Shown here: in pieces, positions 15,089 to 22,987 of the stretch
Layout of the letters: each line of letters begins with the position of its first letter
Position numbering within the stretch: the stretch's first letter is position 1
Assembly (NCBI GenBank): GCA_964387485.1
Contig: CAYLWV010000009.1
Span: forward strand, 1-36,188
Length of the DNA: 36,188 bases
Source: Fluviibacter sp964387485
Lineage (GTDB): Bacteria > Pseudomonadota > Gammaproteobacteria > Burkholderiales > Rhodocyclaceae
Direction: 5' to 3'
Program-made: the position numbers and the translations under genes
Notes under the pieces: model-generated
Told to the model about the DNA's origin: nothing
The model's input: only the letters and a program-made list of their open reading frames with translations
Databases searched by the model: none

Positions 15089-16591
15089 TTAGCCGCCCGA
15101 GAGCCGCTTTTTGCGTTCAGTATTCAGATGGTATGCCTGCTGCGTGACGATCAGCGTCCCCGGTTCCAGGCCGGAGAGCACAGGCCGGACACCATTAGTT
15201 TCCGGTCCCAGCTTCACCACGGTCAGCTTGTAGTGGTTGTCACCCAGCGCAATGAAGACATGGTCGTAACCATCTTCACGTACCACGGCGGTGGCGGGTA
15301 CTACGGGCCGATCCGTCGGCTTGCCTGAGATCAACAGAGTGGCCAGCATGCCGGGTTTGATCATGCGGTTCGTGTTTTGCAGCACCGTCCGAGCCGGGAT
15401 GGTGCGTGTTTCGTTACTGACCAGTTCACCGACATAGACGAGTTTGCCTTCAAACTTTTCGTGAGCCAGGGCCGGGATCTCGATGCGCATGGGCTGGTCA
15501 ATCGCCAGTAGCGAGGCTTCCTGTTCGGGTACCTGTGCCGTGACCCAGACTTCCGATAGATCGGCAACCGTGAACAAGGCATCGGCGGGTTGTACCACCT
15601 GACCCAGAACGATCTTTCGCTCGACGACCGTACCGTCCAAACTGGAAGTGACGGGCGCGATGGAGTTGACATTGCCGGTCTTGCCCAAGGCATCAATCTG
15701 TTCCGGAAGCATACCTAGCACCCGCAGCTGATCGGCCATGGCACGACGTTCGGCCGCCGAAGTTTCTGCTTCGCTCTGGCGGCGTTGCAGATCGGCCTTG
15801 GCGATGACATCTTCCTTGTACAGAATTTTCGCGCGGTCATAGGCGCGTGCTGCCAGTTCGTTGGTGGCACGGGCTTTCAGGTAGGCCAGCTGGGTTTGGC
15901 CGAGCTCGGTGGAGTTAATGCGGGCCAATACGGTGCCGCGATCAATTTCCTGGCCCGGCATGGCCAGGATTTCGGTCACACGACCCGTGACCGTGGCGCC
16001 AATCCGGGCCACCCGTTGCTCGTCAAACTCAACCTTGCCGCTCACCCGCAGGGTCTCTGAAAAGGGCATCACTTCAACCGGTTTGACATCGACCACCCAG
16101 GTCGGGCTATCCGGATCCGTGAGATCTGCGCTCAGATCGATAATGTCCGGGTCGTGCACGACGGCATCATCCTGAGTCTTGTGACGATCAGGCATCAAAA
16201 CAGTCATGGCGATGAGGCCAGCCACGCACCAGAACAGAATGCGGTGTCGGCGTGTTGCAGGCAAGCTTCGCCAGTGGGCGACCTGTTGCGGGGCAAAGCG
16301 TTCCACCAGATTCAACAGCGGATGCCATAACCAATCGCGGGTGCGAATCCATACGCCAGTTGCCAGAGGCAGCACCAGGGGTTTGAGATTATTCCAGAGC
16401 GGGTCTATCCACTTGGCCTTTTGCGGTGCGAACACGTTCACCAGATGGGTCTTTTCCTGGCGGTAGGTTCTACGGATGCGGCGAAGCAGGGGCTCTGATA
16501 CGACAAGCAGCCGCTCAGCCATGGCCAGAACATGGTGCTTGAGCCGCATGAAGAACTGATGGGTCTTTTCAGGGGAAGGTGAAGGTGTCAT
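15089..16591 (-). CDS. Periplasmic adaptor (membrane fusion) subunit of the metal RND pump, with long N-terminal extension
   Basis: Connects the RND pump to the outer-membrane channel. The 500 residues include a single membrane anchor (HRILFWCVAGLIAMTVLMPD, about 116-135). The adaptor body follows: GATVTGRVTEILAMPGQEIDRGTVLARI (barrel-sandwich/lipoyl), a helical hairpin with Arg/Ala-rich helices, the second lipoyl half TSSLDGTVVERKIVLGQVV, and a beta-barrel with ALFTVADLSEVWVTAQVPEQ. The first 115 residues lie before the anchor and are basic and aromatic-rich. CzcB/CusB proteins normally place the anchor or signal within the first 30-40 residues, so this cytoplasmic-side extension is odd. The start could lie further downstream, but no good alternative Met precedes the anchor closely. 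Spacing is 13 bp from the tolC-like gene and 22 bp to the RND gene. Confidence 0.9.
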   Translation of the reverse strand: MTPSPSPEKTHQFFMRLKHHVLAMAERLLVVSEPLLRRIRRTYRQEKTHLVNVFAPQKAKWIDPLWNNLKPLVLPLATGVWIRTRDWLWHPLLNLVERFAPQQVAHWRSLPATRRHRILFWCVAGLIAMTVLMPDRHKTQDDAVVHDPDIIDLSADLTDPDSPTWVVDVKPVEVMPFSETLRVSGKVEFDEQRVARIGATVTGRVTEILAMPGQEIDRGTVLARINSTELGQTQLAYLKARATNELAARAYDRAKILYKEDVIAKADLQRRQSEAETSAAERRAMADQLRVLGMLPEQIDALGKTGNVNSIAPVTSSLDGTVVERKIVLGQVVQPADALFTVADLSEVWVTAQVPEQEASLLAIDQPMRIEIPALAHEKFEGKLVYVGELVSNETRTIPARTVLQNTNRMIKPGMLATLLISGKPTDRPVVPATAVVREDGYDHVFIALGDNHYKLTVVKLGPETNGVRPVLSGLEPGTLIVTQQAYHLNTERKKRLSGG

Positions 16592-16604
16592 GCGTGTGAG
16601 CCAC

Positions 16605-17915
16605 TCAGAAATCGGGGAGTTGGTTTGATCCCTTGTGTGGGCCTTGTGCGGATTGTTCCGGGGGGAGGTGCGAGATGGAGCGCAGGCGGTCGATCTCTAC
16701 CGATACGGTGGCCAGATCAAAGCGGGCGGCAATCAGTTCATTCCGTGCGGCCCGATAGGTGCGCTGGGCATCCAGCCATTCCAGGATGCCACGCTCGCCA
16801 TAACGATAGGCCGACTCCGCAATACGTTGTGCTGCGGCGGCTTGTGAGAGGAGTTCGGTTTCCAGGACGCGGACCTGGTTGCTGGCGATCTGGTACAGCT
16901 GGTAAGTGGCTTCGAGGGCTTCGGAAAAGCTCAGACGCTGGGCGTTGAGTTGATGGCGTGAACTCGATAACTCTGCTTTGGCTTTGGAGATCTGTCCGCT
17001 GCGCCAGTCCCACAGGGGAATCGTCATAACCAGGCCACCGCGGGCGTATTGCTGCGTGGGATCAACCTCCCGCTCGGCAATCAGCGCAATTTTGGGCAGG
17101 CGCATCGATTTTTCCATGCTCAGCCGATGCTCGGCCGCCCGTTGTTCTGCTTCTGTTTTCATCAGCACCGGGTTGCGTGCCAGCAATTCGGCCTTGAGGG
17201 CTTCTTTGGGGGGCAGTTTGATGGATGTCGGCAGACTGCCCTGAACGCTCCAGCCTTCCGGTAGGGGGTAGCCTACCGCCAGACGCAGGTTGGCCCGTGC
17301 CTGTTCGACGCGGAGCCGTGCCGCGTCGTTATTCTTGCGGGCGTTGAGCATTTCCGTTTCTGCCCGGATCAGATCGAACTTCGGCGACTCACCGACCTGG
17401 TGGCGCAAGGCGATCCGGTCACGAATCTGCTGGGTCAGTGACAGATCTTCATCGGAAGCGGCCGCTTCCGCCATACGGCGCAGCAGTTCGTAATAGGCCA
17501 GCTTAATGCGGGCGACTGTATCGTCTTCAAAGCTCTGCCGGTTGGCATCGGTGGCTTTGACGATTTCATCGGCGGCATCAATCCGAGCGCTGCGCACCAT
17601 CGGAATTTCGATGGGCTGTGCCATCGTGATGTTGTAGACCTGACCCGAAATCGGTGTCAGTGAATTCCGTTCCTTACTGCGTCCTAACTGGCCACCAATA
17701 TCCGGGTTCGGGTAAGCACGGGCAATGGTGGCATCCCCCTTAGCGGCCACGACCTGGTCACGGGAGGCCAGGACGTAGGCGTTTTCATTCAGACCAATGC
17801 CAATGAGCTGGTCCAGACTCAGTGCCGGGCCGGCTTGAACGGGTTGTGCGACGCTGAAAACCACAGCGCAGCCAACCAACAGGCGTCGGCAGGCTATGAT
17901 GACACGGTCATTCAT
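16605..17915 (-). CDS. TolC-family outer-membrane efflux protein
   Basis: Outer-membrane channel of the tripartite metal efflux system, first gene of the operon. The start is placed at MNDRVIIACRRLLVGCAVVFSVAQPVQA (split: basic start, hydrophobic core, VQA cleavage site at about residue 28), giving 436 residues. An upstream in-frame start at 17957 would add 14 residues ahead of the signal peptide. The mature part shows two repeats of long coiled-coil helices typical of TolC/CzcC, for example AETEMLNARKNNDAARLRVEQARANLRLAVG, and the final SAYRYGERGILEWLDAQRTYRAARNELIAARFDLATVSVEIDRL block broken across helices. The membrane fusion gene follows after 13 bp. Confidence 0.9.
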   Translation of the reverse strand: MNDRVIIACRRLLVGCAVVFSVAQPVQAGPALSLDQLIGIGLNENAYVLASRDQVVAAKGDATIARAYPNPDIGGQLGRSKERNSLTPISGQVYNITMAQPIEIPMVRSARIDAADEIVKATDANRQSFEDDTVARIKLAYYELLRRMAEAAASDEDLSLTQQIRDRIALRHQVGESPKFDLIRAETEMLNARKNNDAARLRVEQARANLRLAVGYPLPEGWSVQGSLPTSIKLPPKEALKAELLARNPVLMKTEAEQRAAEHRLSMEKSMRLPKIALIAEREVDPTQQYARGGLVMTIPLWDWRSGQISKAKAELSSSRHQLNAQRLSFSEALEATYQLYQIASNQVRVLETELLSQAAAAQRIAESAYRYGERGILEWLDAQRTYRAARNELIAARFDLATVSVEIDRLRSISHLPPEQSAQGPHKGSNQLPDF

Positions 17916-17979
17916 GTCGCGGAAAACAAAGGGCACAAAGGGCAAAGGGGCAAGCATAGTCGTAGCTTAAAGCCTGGAC

Positions 17980-17996
17980 CTTAAGCACACATTAAA
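17980..17996 (-). promoter_or_regulatory. PmrA/QseB-type direct-repeat box upstream of the efflux operon
   Basis: On the minus strand TTTAAT-GTGTG-CTTAAG matches the (C/T)TTAA(T/G)-N5-(C/T)TTAA(T/G) pattern recognised by OmpR-class regulators such as PmrA and QseB. It ends 64 bp before the tolC-like start codon. A further TTTAAG lies 8 bp downstream of the second half-site, and the GCTTAA/TTAAGC pair (17965-17986) forms an inverted repeat. A possible -10, TATGCT, lies at 17953-17958. Metal-efflux operons are commonly controlled by two-component systems; none is encoded in this window. Confidence 0.35.
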
Positions 17997-18028
17997 CACC
18001 CTAAAAACCAAGCAATCTTCGTGCCTGA

Positions 18029-19336
18029 TCAGATCGATGGATCGTTTTGTGCCGCCGATTCGTTACGGGATGCGATGACCTTGTCGATACGTTTGCCATC
18101 CATATCCACCACTTCAAAGCGCCAGCAGTCCCAATCGACGATTTCACCGGCACTGGGAATACGGCCCATCAACAGCATCAGCATGCCGGAGAGGGTGTTG
18201 TAGCGGCCCTTGTCTTCTTCCGGCAGCATTTTGAGCTTCAGGCAGTCCTTGAGCTCTGGCACTGGAATGATGCCGTCAAGAAGCCACGAACCGTCCTGGC
18301 GCGGAATAGCCCAGGCATCTTCGTGGTCGTCCGGCTTGAATTCGCCGGCAATGGCTTCGATCAGATCCTGTAACGTGATAATGCCCTGAATCTCGCCGTA
18401 TTCGTCGATCACGAAAGCCATTTGCACGCCGGATGATTTGAAATGCTCCAGCAGTTCCATCCCTGTCAGTGATTCCGGGACAAACACCGCCGGTTGCAGA
18501 TCGCTGCGGAAATCCGGGTTTTCGCCCCGCAGTGTCTGTGCCAGAAGTACTTTGGCATTAATAATGCCCAGTACCTCATCAAAACCGGCTTTGCAGACCG
18601 GAAAACGCGAGTGCTCCGATTCCTGGATGCGTTGCAGGTTTTCGCTCAGCGGTGCATCAAGATCCAGATAGATGATGTCGCTCTTGGGAACCATCAGCGA
18701 GGTGATCTGACGATCATCCAGACGGAACACATTGCGCACCATCTGGTGCTCACTGTGTTCAATGATGCCGGCATCAGAGCCTTCTTCAAGCAGGGCGTGG
18801 ATTTCTTCTTCTGTGACGATCTGGTTCACGCTGTTCCGGACGCCCAGTAGCCGGAGCAGGATCTGTGTCGAGCCGGATAGCAGCCGCACCAGGGGACGGG
18901 CGACACGGGCCAGTGTCAGCATCGGGCGTGCGACGAGCCGGGCGATGGGTTCCGGGTTGGATTGGCCGATACGCTTCGGCACCAGTTCACCGAGCACAAT
19001 GCTGGCGTAGGTAATGATGAAGACGATCAGGGTTGATGCGAGCCAGCCGGATGTGGTGTCGCTGACGCCGATCTGTTCCAGCCAGACAGCAACCGGGGCG
19101 GACAGCGCCGATTCGGCAACCACCCCGTTCAAAATACCGATGGTCGTAATGCCTACCTGAACCGTGGATAGAAAACGGTTCGGGTCTTCTCCCAGTTCTA
19201 GCGCGGCAGCGGCCTGTCGGTCACCCGACTCCACCATTTTCTGCAACTTGCTGCGCTTTGCCGTCAGTAGTGCGACTTCTGCCATGGCAAAAAGTGCATT
19301 CACCGCAATCAGTGCCACCAGAATGGCAACGTCCAT
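18029..19336 (-). CDS. CNNM/CorC-type membrane protein with CBS domains (hemolysin family)
   Basis: The 435-residue protein has an N-terminal DUF21/CNNM membrane domain (about residues 1-175; MDVAILVALIAVNALFAMAEVALLTAKRSKL and LGELVPKRIGQSNPE are diagnostic). A CBS pair follows (about 205-340; MVPKSDIIYLDLDAPLSENLQRI, HSRFPVCKAGFDEVLGIINAK, FVIDEYGEIQGIITLQDLIEAI), then a C-terminal CorC/HlyC transporter-associated domain (about 350-425; GSWLLDGIIPVPEL, GRYNTLSGMLMLLMGRIP). Related proteins are implicated in magnesium/cobalt homeostasis or efflux; despite the name hemolysin, lytic activity is not expected. It lies upstream of the metal RND operon, separated by 113 bp with its own control elements, so a link through metal stress is possible but unproven. 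Confidence 0.9.
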   Translation of the reverse strand: MDVAILVALIAVNALFAMAEVALLTAKRSKLQKMVESGDRQAAAALELGEDPNRFLSTVQVGITTIGILNGVVAESALSAPVAVWLEQIGVSDTTSGWLASTLIVFIITYASIVLGELVPKRIGQSNPEPIARLVARPMLTLARVARPLVRLLSGSTQILLRLLGVRNSVNQIVTEEEIHALLEEGSDAGIIEHSEHQMVRNVFRLDDRQITSLMVPKSDIIYLDLDAPLSENLQRIQESEHSRFPVCKAGFDEVLGIINAKVLLAQTLRGENPDFRSDLQPAVFVPESLTGMELLEHFKSSGVQMAFVIDEYGEIQGIITLQDLIEAIAGEFKPDDHEDAWAIPRQDGSWLLDGIIPVPELKDCLKLKMLPEEDKGRYNTLSGMLMLLMGRIPSAGEIVDWDCWRFEVVDMDGKRIDKVIASRNESAAQNDPSI

Positions 19337-19392
19337 GGAATATCCTGGGAGTTTGTAAGCCGCTATTGTACTTCAGCGGGCTCAATGGATTG

Positions 19393-20253
19393 TTACAACG
19401 ATTTAGCGCCGCCCGGCGGTGCCTCGTGTAAGACTGCGTTGTGAAACTCCGCGCGGATCTGGTTCAGATCCACCGTCGGCTGAGGGATCTGGGGCGCCAT
19501 GGCTTCCAGGGTTTCGAGGACGATGCAGGCGACAGCATAGTTTCGGTACCACTTATGATCCGAAGGAATCACAAACCAGGGTGCGCTCTGAGTTGAGGTT
19601 TGTTTCAGTACCTGGGCATAGGCCTCGCGGTAGACATCCCAGTATTGCCGTTCCGTATAGTCGGCCGTGCTGATCTTCCAGTTTTTTGCCGGGTCATCAA
19701 GGCGTGCAGCAAAGCGGGTCAATTGTTCTTCGCGGCTGATGTGCAGGAAGAATTTGATGACGCGGGTGTTGTTCTGGGTCGCCAGTAACGACTCGAACTG
19801 GTTGATCTGCTCGTAGCGCAGCGCCAGTTGTGGCTTCGGGCAGAGTTGATGGACGCGTGCCACCAGGACATCTTCGTAGTGCGAGCGATTGAAGATCGCG
19901 ACTTCTCCGCGGGCGGGCGCGTGAGGATGAATCCGCCACAGAAAATCGTGACGTGCTTCAATCGGGGTTGGTTGTTTGAAACCGGTGACTGTACAGCCTT
20001 GCGGGTTCATCATACCCAGAACATGCCGGATCGTACCGTCTTTGCCAGCAGCGTCCAGGCCCTGTAGGACAATCAGCAGACCTTGCCGGTTTTCGGCATA
20101 TAGACGGTATTGCAGTGCGCGGATCTTTTTAGCGATGTTCTCGGTGGCCTTGATCGCGGCTTTTTCCGTGATGTCGCCAGGGGTTTTACTGGCGTACTCG
20201 CTATCGATTCGCGCGGTTTTGCCGTTGACCCGTAACGTGTTAGCCAGTGTCAT
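19393..20253 (-). CDS. Polyphosphate kinase 2 family protein
   Basis: Transfers phosphate between polyphosphate and nucleotides. The 286-residue single-domain protein has Walker A GLDAAGKDG (65-73), MNPQGCTVTGFKQPT, the lid-region DFLWRIHPHAPARGEVAIFNRSHYEDVLV (shown in pieces: IFNRSHYEDVL) with its conserved Arg residues, and the C-terminal KWYRNYAVA. The MNPQGC and NRSHYEDVL wording looks like the short PPK2 group that phosphorylates AMP or ADP from polyphosphate, but nucleotide preference cannot be fixed from motifs. It lies 15 bp after the YbhB-like gene and is likely co-transcribed with it. Confidence 0.9.
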   Translation of the reverse strand: MTLANTLRVNGKTARIDSEYASKTPGDITEKAAIKATENIAKKIRALQYRLYAENRQGLLIVLQGLDAAGKDGTIRHVLGMMNPQGCTVTGFKQPTPIEARHDFLWRIHPHAPARGEVAIFNRSHYEDVLVARVHQLCPKPQLALRYEQINQFESLLATQNNTRVIKFFLHISREEQLTRFAARLDDPAKNWKISTADYTERQYWDVYREAYAQVLKQTSTQSAPWFVIPSDHKWYRNYAVACIVLETLEAMAPQIPQPTVDLNQIRAEFHNAVLHEAPPGGAKSL

Positions 20254-20268
20254 CGGATTGATAGCTGG

Positions 20269-20898
20269 TCAGGTGGCTACGGCTGGGTTAAGTGTGTATG
20301 TACCGGTCAGCGATGCCTGGCCAAGAACATGACCCTGCATGGCGGCCAGGACATCAGCGCCGGTGAACTTGCCTTCAAGATTGAGCCTAGCCACATCCAA
20401 TGCGTAAACAGTAAAGACGTAGTGGTGTAAACGCATATCGTTCCACGGGGGGCAGGGGCCATCGTAGCCATAGTAATCGCCACGCATATCGGCATCGCCG
20501 GCAAACCAGGCGGTGTAGTCGTTAATCCCCTGGCGTGCGCCGAGCGGGGCGCCGGGGCCGGCCTTACCGCAAGGCGTCACTTCGGAAGAGAATTGGCCGG
20601 CAGTCAGTTGTTGTGTGCCGGCCGGCAGATCTACCAGCACCCAGTGATAAAAATCGACACGCGGCAAATCTGCTTCAACCACCTTGCCTTCGATATTGAC
20701 GTTGTCGCCGACCGAAGGGACGTCCGGATCCACGCAGATGACCGCAAACGATTGTGTGCCGGCAGGTGCATCCGACCAGCTCAGTTCAGGGCTCTGGTTG
20801 CTGCCCAAGCATACATGGGATTTCTCACTGGGAATACAGAAGGCGAGTTGACCGTCAATCGGTTGGTTCGCGGCAATGCTCTGGCTAGTCAGTTTCAT
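20269..20898 (-). CDS. YbhB/YbcL family (PEBP, Raf-kinase-inhibitor-like) protein
   Basis: Phosphatidylethanolamine-binding-protein fold; the bacterial role is not settled. The start at ATG 20898 (MKLTSQSIAANQPIDGQLAF) has a GGAG ribosome site; an upstream in-frame start at 20913 is less likely. The 209 residues contain LSWSDAPAGTQSFAVICVDPDVP (ligand-pocket DPD motif at about 60), DFYHWVLVDLPAGTQ, then YDGPCPPWNDMRLHHYVFTVYALDV, all family hallmarks. It is longer than E. coli YbhB (about 158), mostly in the central region, and has no signal peptide. A TATAAA -10-like element lies just upstream. It leads a likely two-gene operon with ppk2. Confidence 0.88.
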   Translation of the reverse strand: MKLTSQSIAANQPIDGQLAFCIPSEKSHVCLGSNQSPELSWSDAPAGTQSFAVICVDPDVPSVGDNVNIEGKVVEADLPRVDFYHWVLVDLPAGTQQLTAGQFSSEVTPCGKAGPGAPLGARQGINDYTAWFAGDADMRGDYYGYDGPCPPWNDMRLHHYVFTVYALDVARLNLEGKFTGADVLAAMQGHVLGQASLTGTYTLNPAVAT

Positions 20899-20972
20899 AT
20901 CGGTCTCCTGCATTTTATAGGGTCGGCAAAAGCGTGCTGCCGCCGGATTGTGCAGATGATTTTGCGCCGGGT

Positions 20973-22514
20973 TCAGCTTTTACGGAAGTCCCTTGGCCGA
21001 AAACCCAGTAAAAAGAGTGTGCCGCCATACACGATGCCGGCTGCAGTGATCAGACCGCCCAGCCAAAGTACCCGGTCGGTCAGCGGTGACTGTAGCCAGA
21101 AGCTGTCCGTCTGATAGCCAGTAAGCAGCACCGCAGCCATCGCGAGTAGTGCCACGCCCAGTTTGGTCAGAAATACGGGCCAGCCGGGTAAGGGTTCGTA
21201 GATGGCGGCTTTGCGCAGCCCTTGATAAAGCAATCCGGCATTCAGGCAGGCGGCTAGACCGATGGACAATGCCAGGCCGGCTTGCTTGAGCGGACCGATA
21301 AATACCAGGTTCATCAATTGGGTGGCGACGAGTGCGGTGATGGCAATCTTGACCGGGGTTTTGATGTTCTGACGGGCGTAAAAGCCGGGAGCCAGCACTT
21401 TGACAAGGATCAGGCCGCTTAAACCGATGCTGTAGGCAATCAGGGCGTGGCTGGTTTCGCTCACGTCACGTGCGGTGAAGGCGCCATGCATGAAGAGGGT
21501 GGAGATGAGCGGCACCGCCAGAATGGCCAGACCCAGCGCGGCGGGGAGTGTGAGCAGGAAGCAGAGGCGCAAGCCCCAGTCGAGCAGGCTGGAGTAGGCG
21601 GCTGTGTCACCGCCATGATGATGACGGGTCAGGCTCGGCAGGATGACCGTCCCGATGGCCACGCCGAGCATCCCGGCCGGAAACTCCATGAGGCGATCTG
21701 CATAGTACAGCCAGGAAATGCTGCCGCTTTCGAGGAAGGAGGCAAACACGGTATTCAGGAGCAGGCTAATTTGACTGACTGATACCCCGAGCAGTGCAGG
21801 GATCATCAGTAGACCGATGCGCTTGACGCCGGGGTCTTGCCAACAGGTTTTGAGATTCAGGCTGAAGCGGGGCAGGCAATCAATCTTGTGCAGAGCGTAA
21901 AACTGAAGTCCGAGCTGGAGAATGCCACCGATGATCACGCCCCAGGCCAGTGCCTTGACCGGCGGATCAAACCACCCCTGCGCCAGGGCGGCCATCAGAA
22001 TCAGGCTGACATTGAGCAGCACCGGGGTGAAGGCCGGCACGGAAAATTTGCTCCAGGTATTCAGAATGCCGGCCGCGAAGGCTACCATCGACATGAAGAA
22101 GATGTATAGAAAGGTAATGCGGGTCAGCGTGACGGCCAGGTCGAATTTATCGGCATCTTCCAGAAAGCCGGGGGCCGAAATGGTAACGATTGCGGGCGCC
22201 CACCAGATGCCGAGTAGGGCAACGAGCAAAACGGTCGTACCCAGAACGCTGCCAGTACGGTCAATCAGGCGTCGGGTCTCTTCGGCACCCCGTTGCTTAT
22301 GATATTCACCCAGGAGCGGGACAAAAGCCTGTGAAAAAGCGCCTTCGGCAAACATCCGGCGCAGCAGGTTGGGTAGCTTGAAAGCGACAAAAAAGGCGTC
22401 GGTTGCGGCATCGGCGCCAAAACTGCGGGCAATGACGAAATCCCGCACAAAGCCCAGAATGCGCGAAAGAAAGGTAAAACCACTGACGGTGGCCACGGAA
22501 CGAAGAAGACTCAT
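20973..22514 (-). CDS. murJ: Lipid II flippase MurJ
   Basis: Moves lipid II across the inner membrane for peptidoglycan synthesis. The ATG at 22514 gives 513 residues starting MSLLRSVATVSGFTFLSRILGFVRD, the conserved MurJ/MviN opening; the longer open frame to 22622 is spurious because it runs over the rpsT promoter. About fourteen membrane helices are visible. Other family marks are FGADAATDAFFVAFKLPNLLRRMFAEGAFSQAFVP (residues about 28-62, including the functional Arg residues) and QISLLLNTVFASFLESGSISWLYYADRLMEFPAGMLGVAIGTVILPSL in the middle (quoted here as the QISLLLN and YYADRLMEFP parts). It is divergent from rpsT, a very common arrangement in proteobacteria. Confidence 0.95.
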   Translation of the reverse strand: MSLLRSVATVSGFTFLSRILGFVRDFVIARSFGADAATDAFFVAFKLPNLLRRMFAEGAFSQAFVPLLGEYHKQRGAEETRRLIDRTGSVLGTTVLLVALLGIWWAPAIVTISAPGFLEDADKFDLAVTLTRITFLYIFFMSMVAFAAGILNTWSKFSVPAFTPVLLNVSLILMAALAQGWFDPPVKALAWGVIIGGILQLGLQFYALHKIDCLPRFSLNLKTCWQDPGVKRIGLLMIPALLGVSVSQISLLLNTVFASFLESGSISWLYYADRLMEFPAGMLGVAIGTVILPSLTRHHHGGDTAAYSSLLDWGLRLCFLLTLPAALGLAILAVPLISTLFMHGAFTARDVSETSHALIAYSIGLSGLILVKVLAPGFYARQNIKTPVKIAITALVATQLMNLVFIGPLKQAGLALSIGLAACLNAGLLYQGLRKAAIYEPLPGWPVFLTKLGVALLAMAAVLLTGYQTDSFWLQSPLTDRVLWLGGLITAAGIVYGGTLFLLGFRPRDFRKS

Positions 22515-22532
22515 GGCCGAATTGTACGATGG

Positions 22533-22561
22533 TTGCACTTGTTTGAGGTTTCCGGTATAGT
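22533..22561 (+). promoter_or_regulatory. Sigma-70 promoter of rpsT
   Basis: TTGCAC (22533-22538), a 17-bp spacer and TATAGT (22556-22561) lie 35 bp upstream of the rpsT start codon, in the murJ-rpsT divergent spacer. The hexamers and spacing are near ideal, as expected for a highly expressed ribosomal protein gene. Confidence 0.65.
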
Positions 22562-22596
22562 CGCGTGTTTTCGAATTCCCCCACGAAGGATGTTCC

Positions 22597-22863
22597 ATGG
22601 CCAATAGCGCCCAAGCCCGCAAACGTGCCCGTCAGGCAATGAAGCAGCGTGCCCACAACGCCAGCCAGCGCTCCGAATTCCGTACGGCCATCAAAAAAGT
22701 GCGCCGTGCCATTGAGGCTGGTGACAAGTCGGCAGCGCAAGCTGTTTATGCAGCTGCAATCAGCGTTATCGACAGCATTGCTGACAAGCGTATCGTTCAC
22801 AAGAACAAGTCGTCGCGTCACAAGAGCCGTCTGTCGGCACAGATCAAGGCCATGGCTGCCTAA
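22597..22863 (+). CDS. rpsT: 30S ribosomal protein S20
   Basis: Small-subunit ribosomal protein that binds 16S rRNA. The 88-residue, strongly basic protein starts MANSAQARKRARQAMKQRAHN and ends KSSRHKSRLSAQIKAMAA, the usual S20 pattern and length. AAGGA precedes the ATG. It is a single-gene unit with its own promoter (22533-22561) and intrinsic terminator (22882-22909). Confidence 0.98.
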   Translation: MANSAQARKRARQAMKQRAHNASQRSEFRTAIKKVRRAIEAGDKSAAQAVYAAAISVIDSIADKRIVHKNKSSRHKSRLSAQIKAMAA

Positions 22864-22881
22864 GTCTGATCTGACTGCACA

Positions 22882-22909
22882 AAAAAAAGCACCTTTGGGT
22901 GCTTTTTTT
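22882..22909. terminator. Bidirectional intrinsic terminator after rpsT
   Basis: A perfect 12-bp stem, AAAAAAAGCACC (22882-22893) with GGTGCTTTTTTT (22898-22909), and a TTTG loop. The T-run on one strand and A-run on the other allow termination of rpsT (+) and of the DUF3579 gene (-). Confidence 0.88.
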
Positions 22910-22956
22910 ACGCCGGTGACTTTTACGTTGTTTGCTTTGGTATTCGTCTCTGAGGT

Positions 22957-22976
22957 GGCCCTTGTTTTCAAGGGCC
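22957..22976. repeat. Perfect 8-bp hairpin downstream of the DUF3579 gene
   Basis: GGCCCTTG-TTTT-CAAGGGCC forms a perfect stem-loop 11 bp beyond the DUF3579 stop codon. No T-run follows on either strand, so it is not a classical terminator by itself. It may protect the 3' end or assist the terminator at 22882-22909. Confidence 0.5.
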
Positions 22977-22987
22977 AGGCACGCTGA

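Noticed and set aside
17930..17955. Run of AAAGGGC-type short repeats before the tolC-like gene
   Set aside because: Three imperfect purine-rich copies in 25 bp; on the coding strand they fall within the tolC leader and are too short and degenerate to call a functional repeat.
16984..22976. Mobile element or genomic island covering the efflux and PPK2 region
   Set aside because: No integrase, transposase, tRNA or flanking repeats, and codon use looks like the surrounding core genes.
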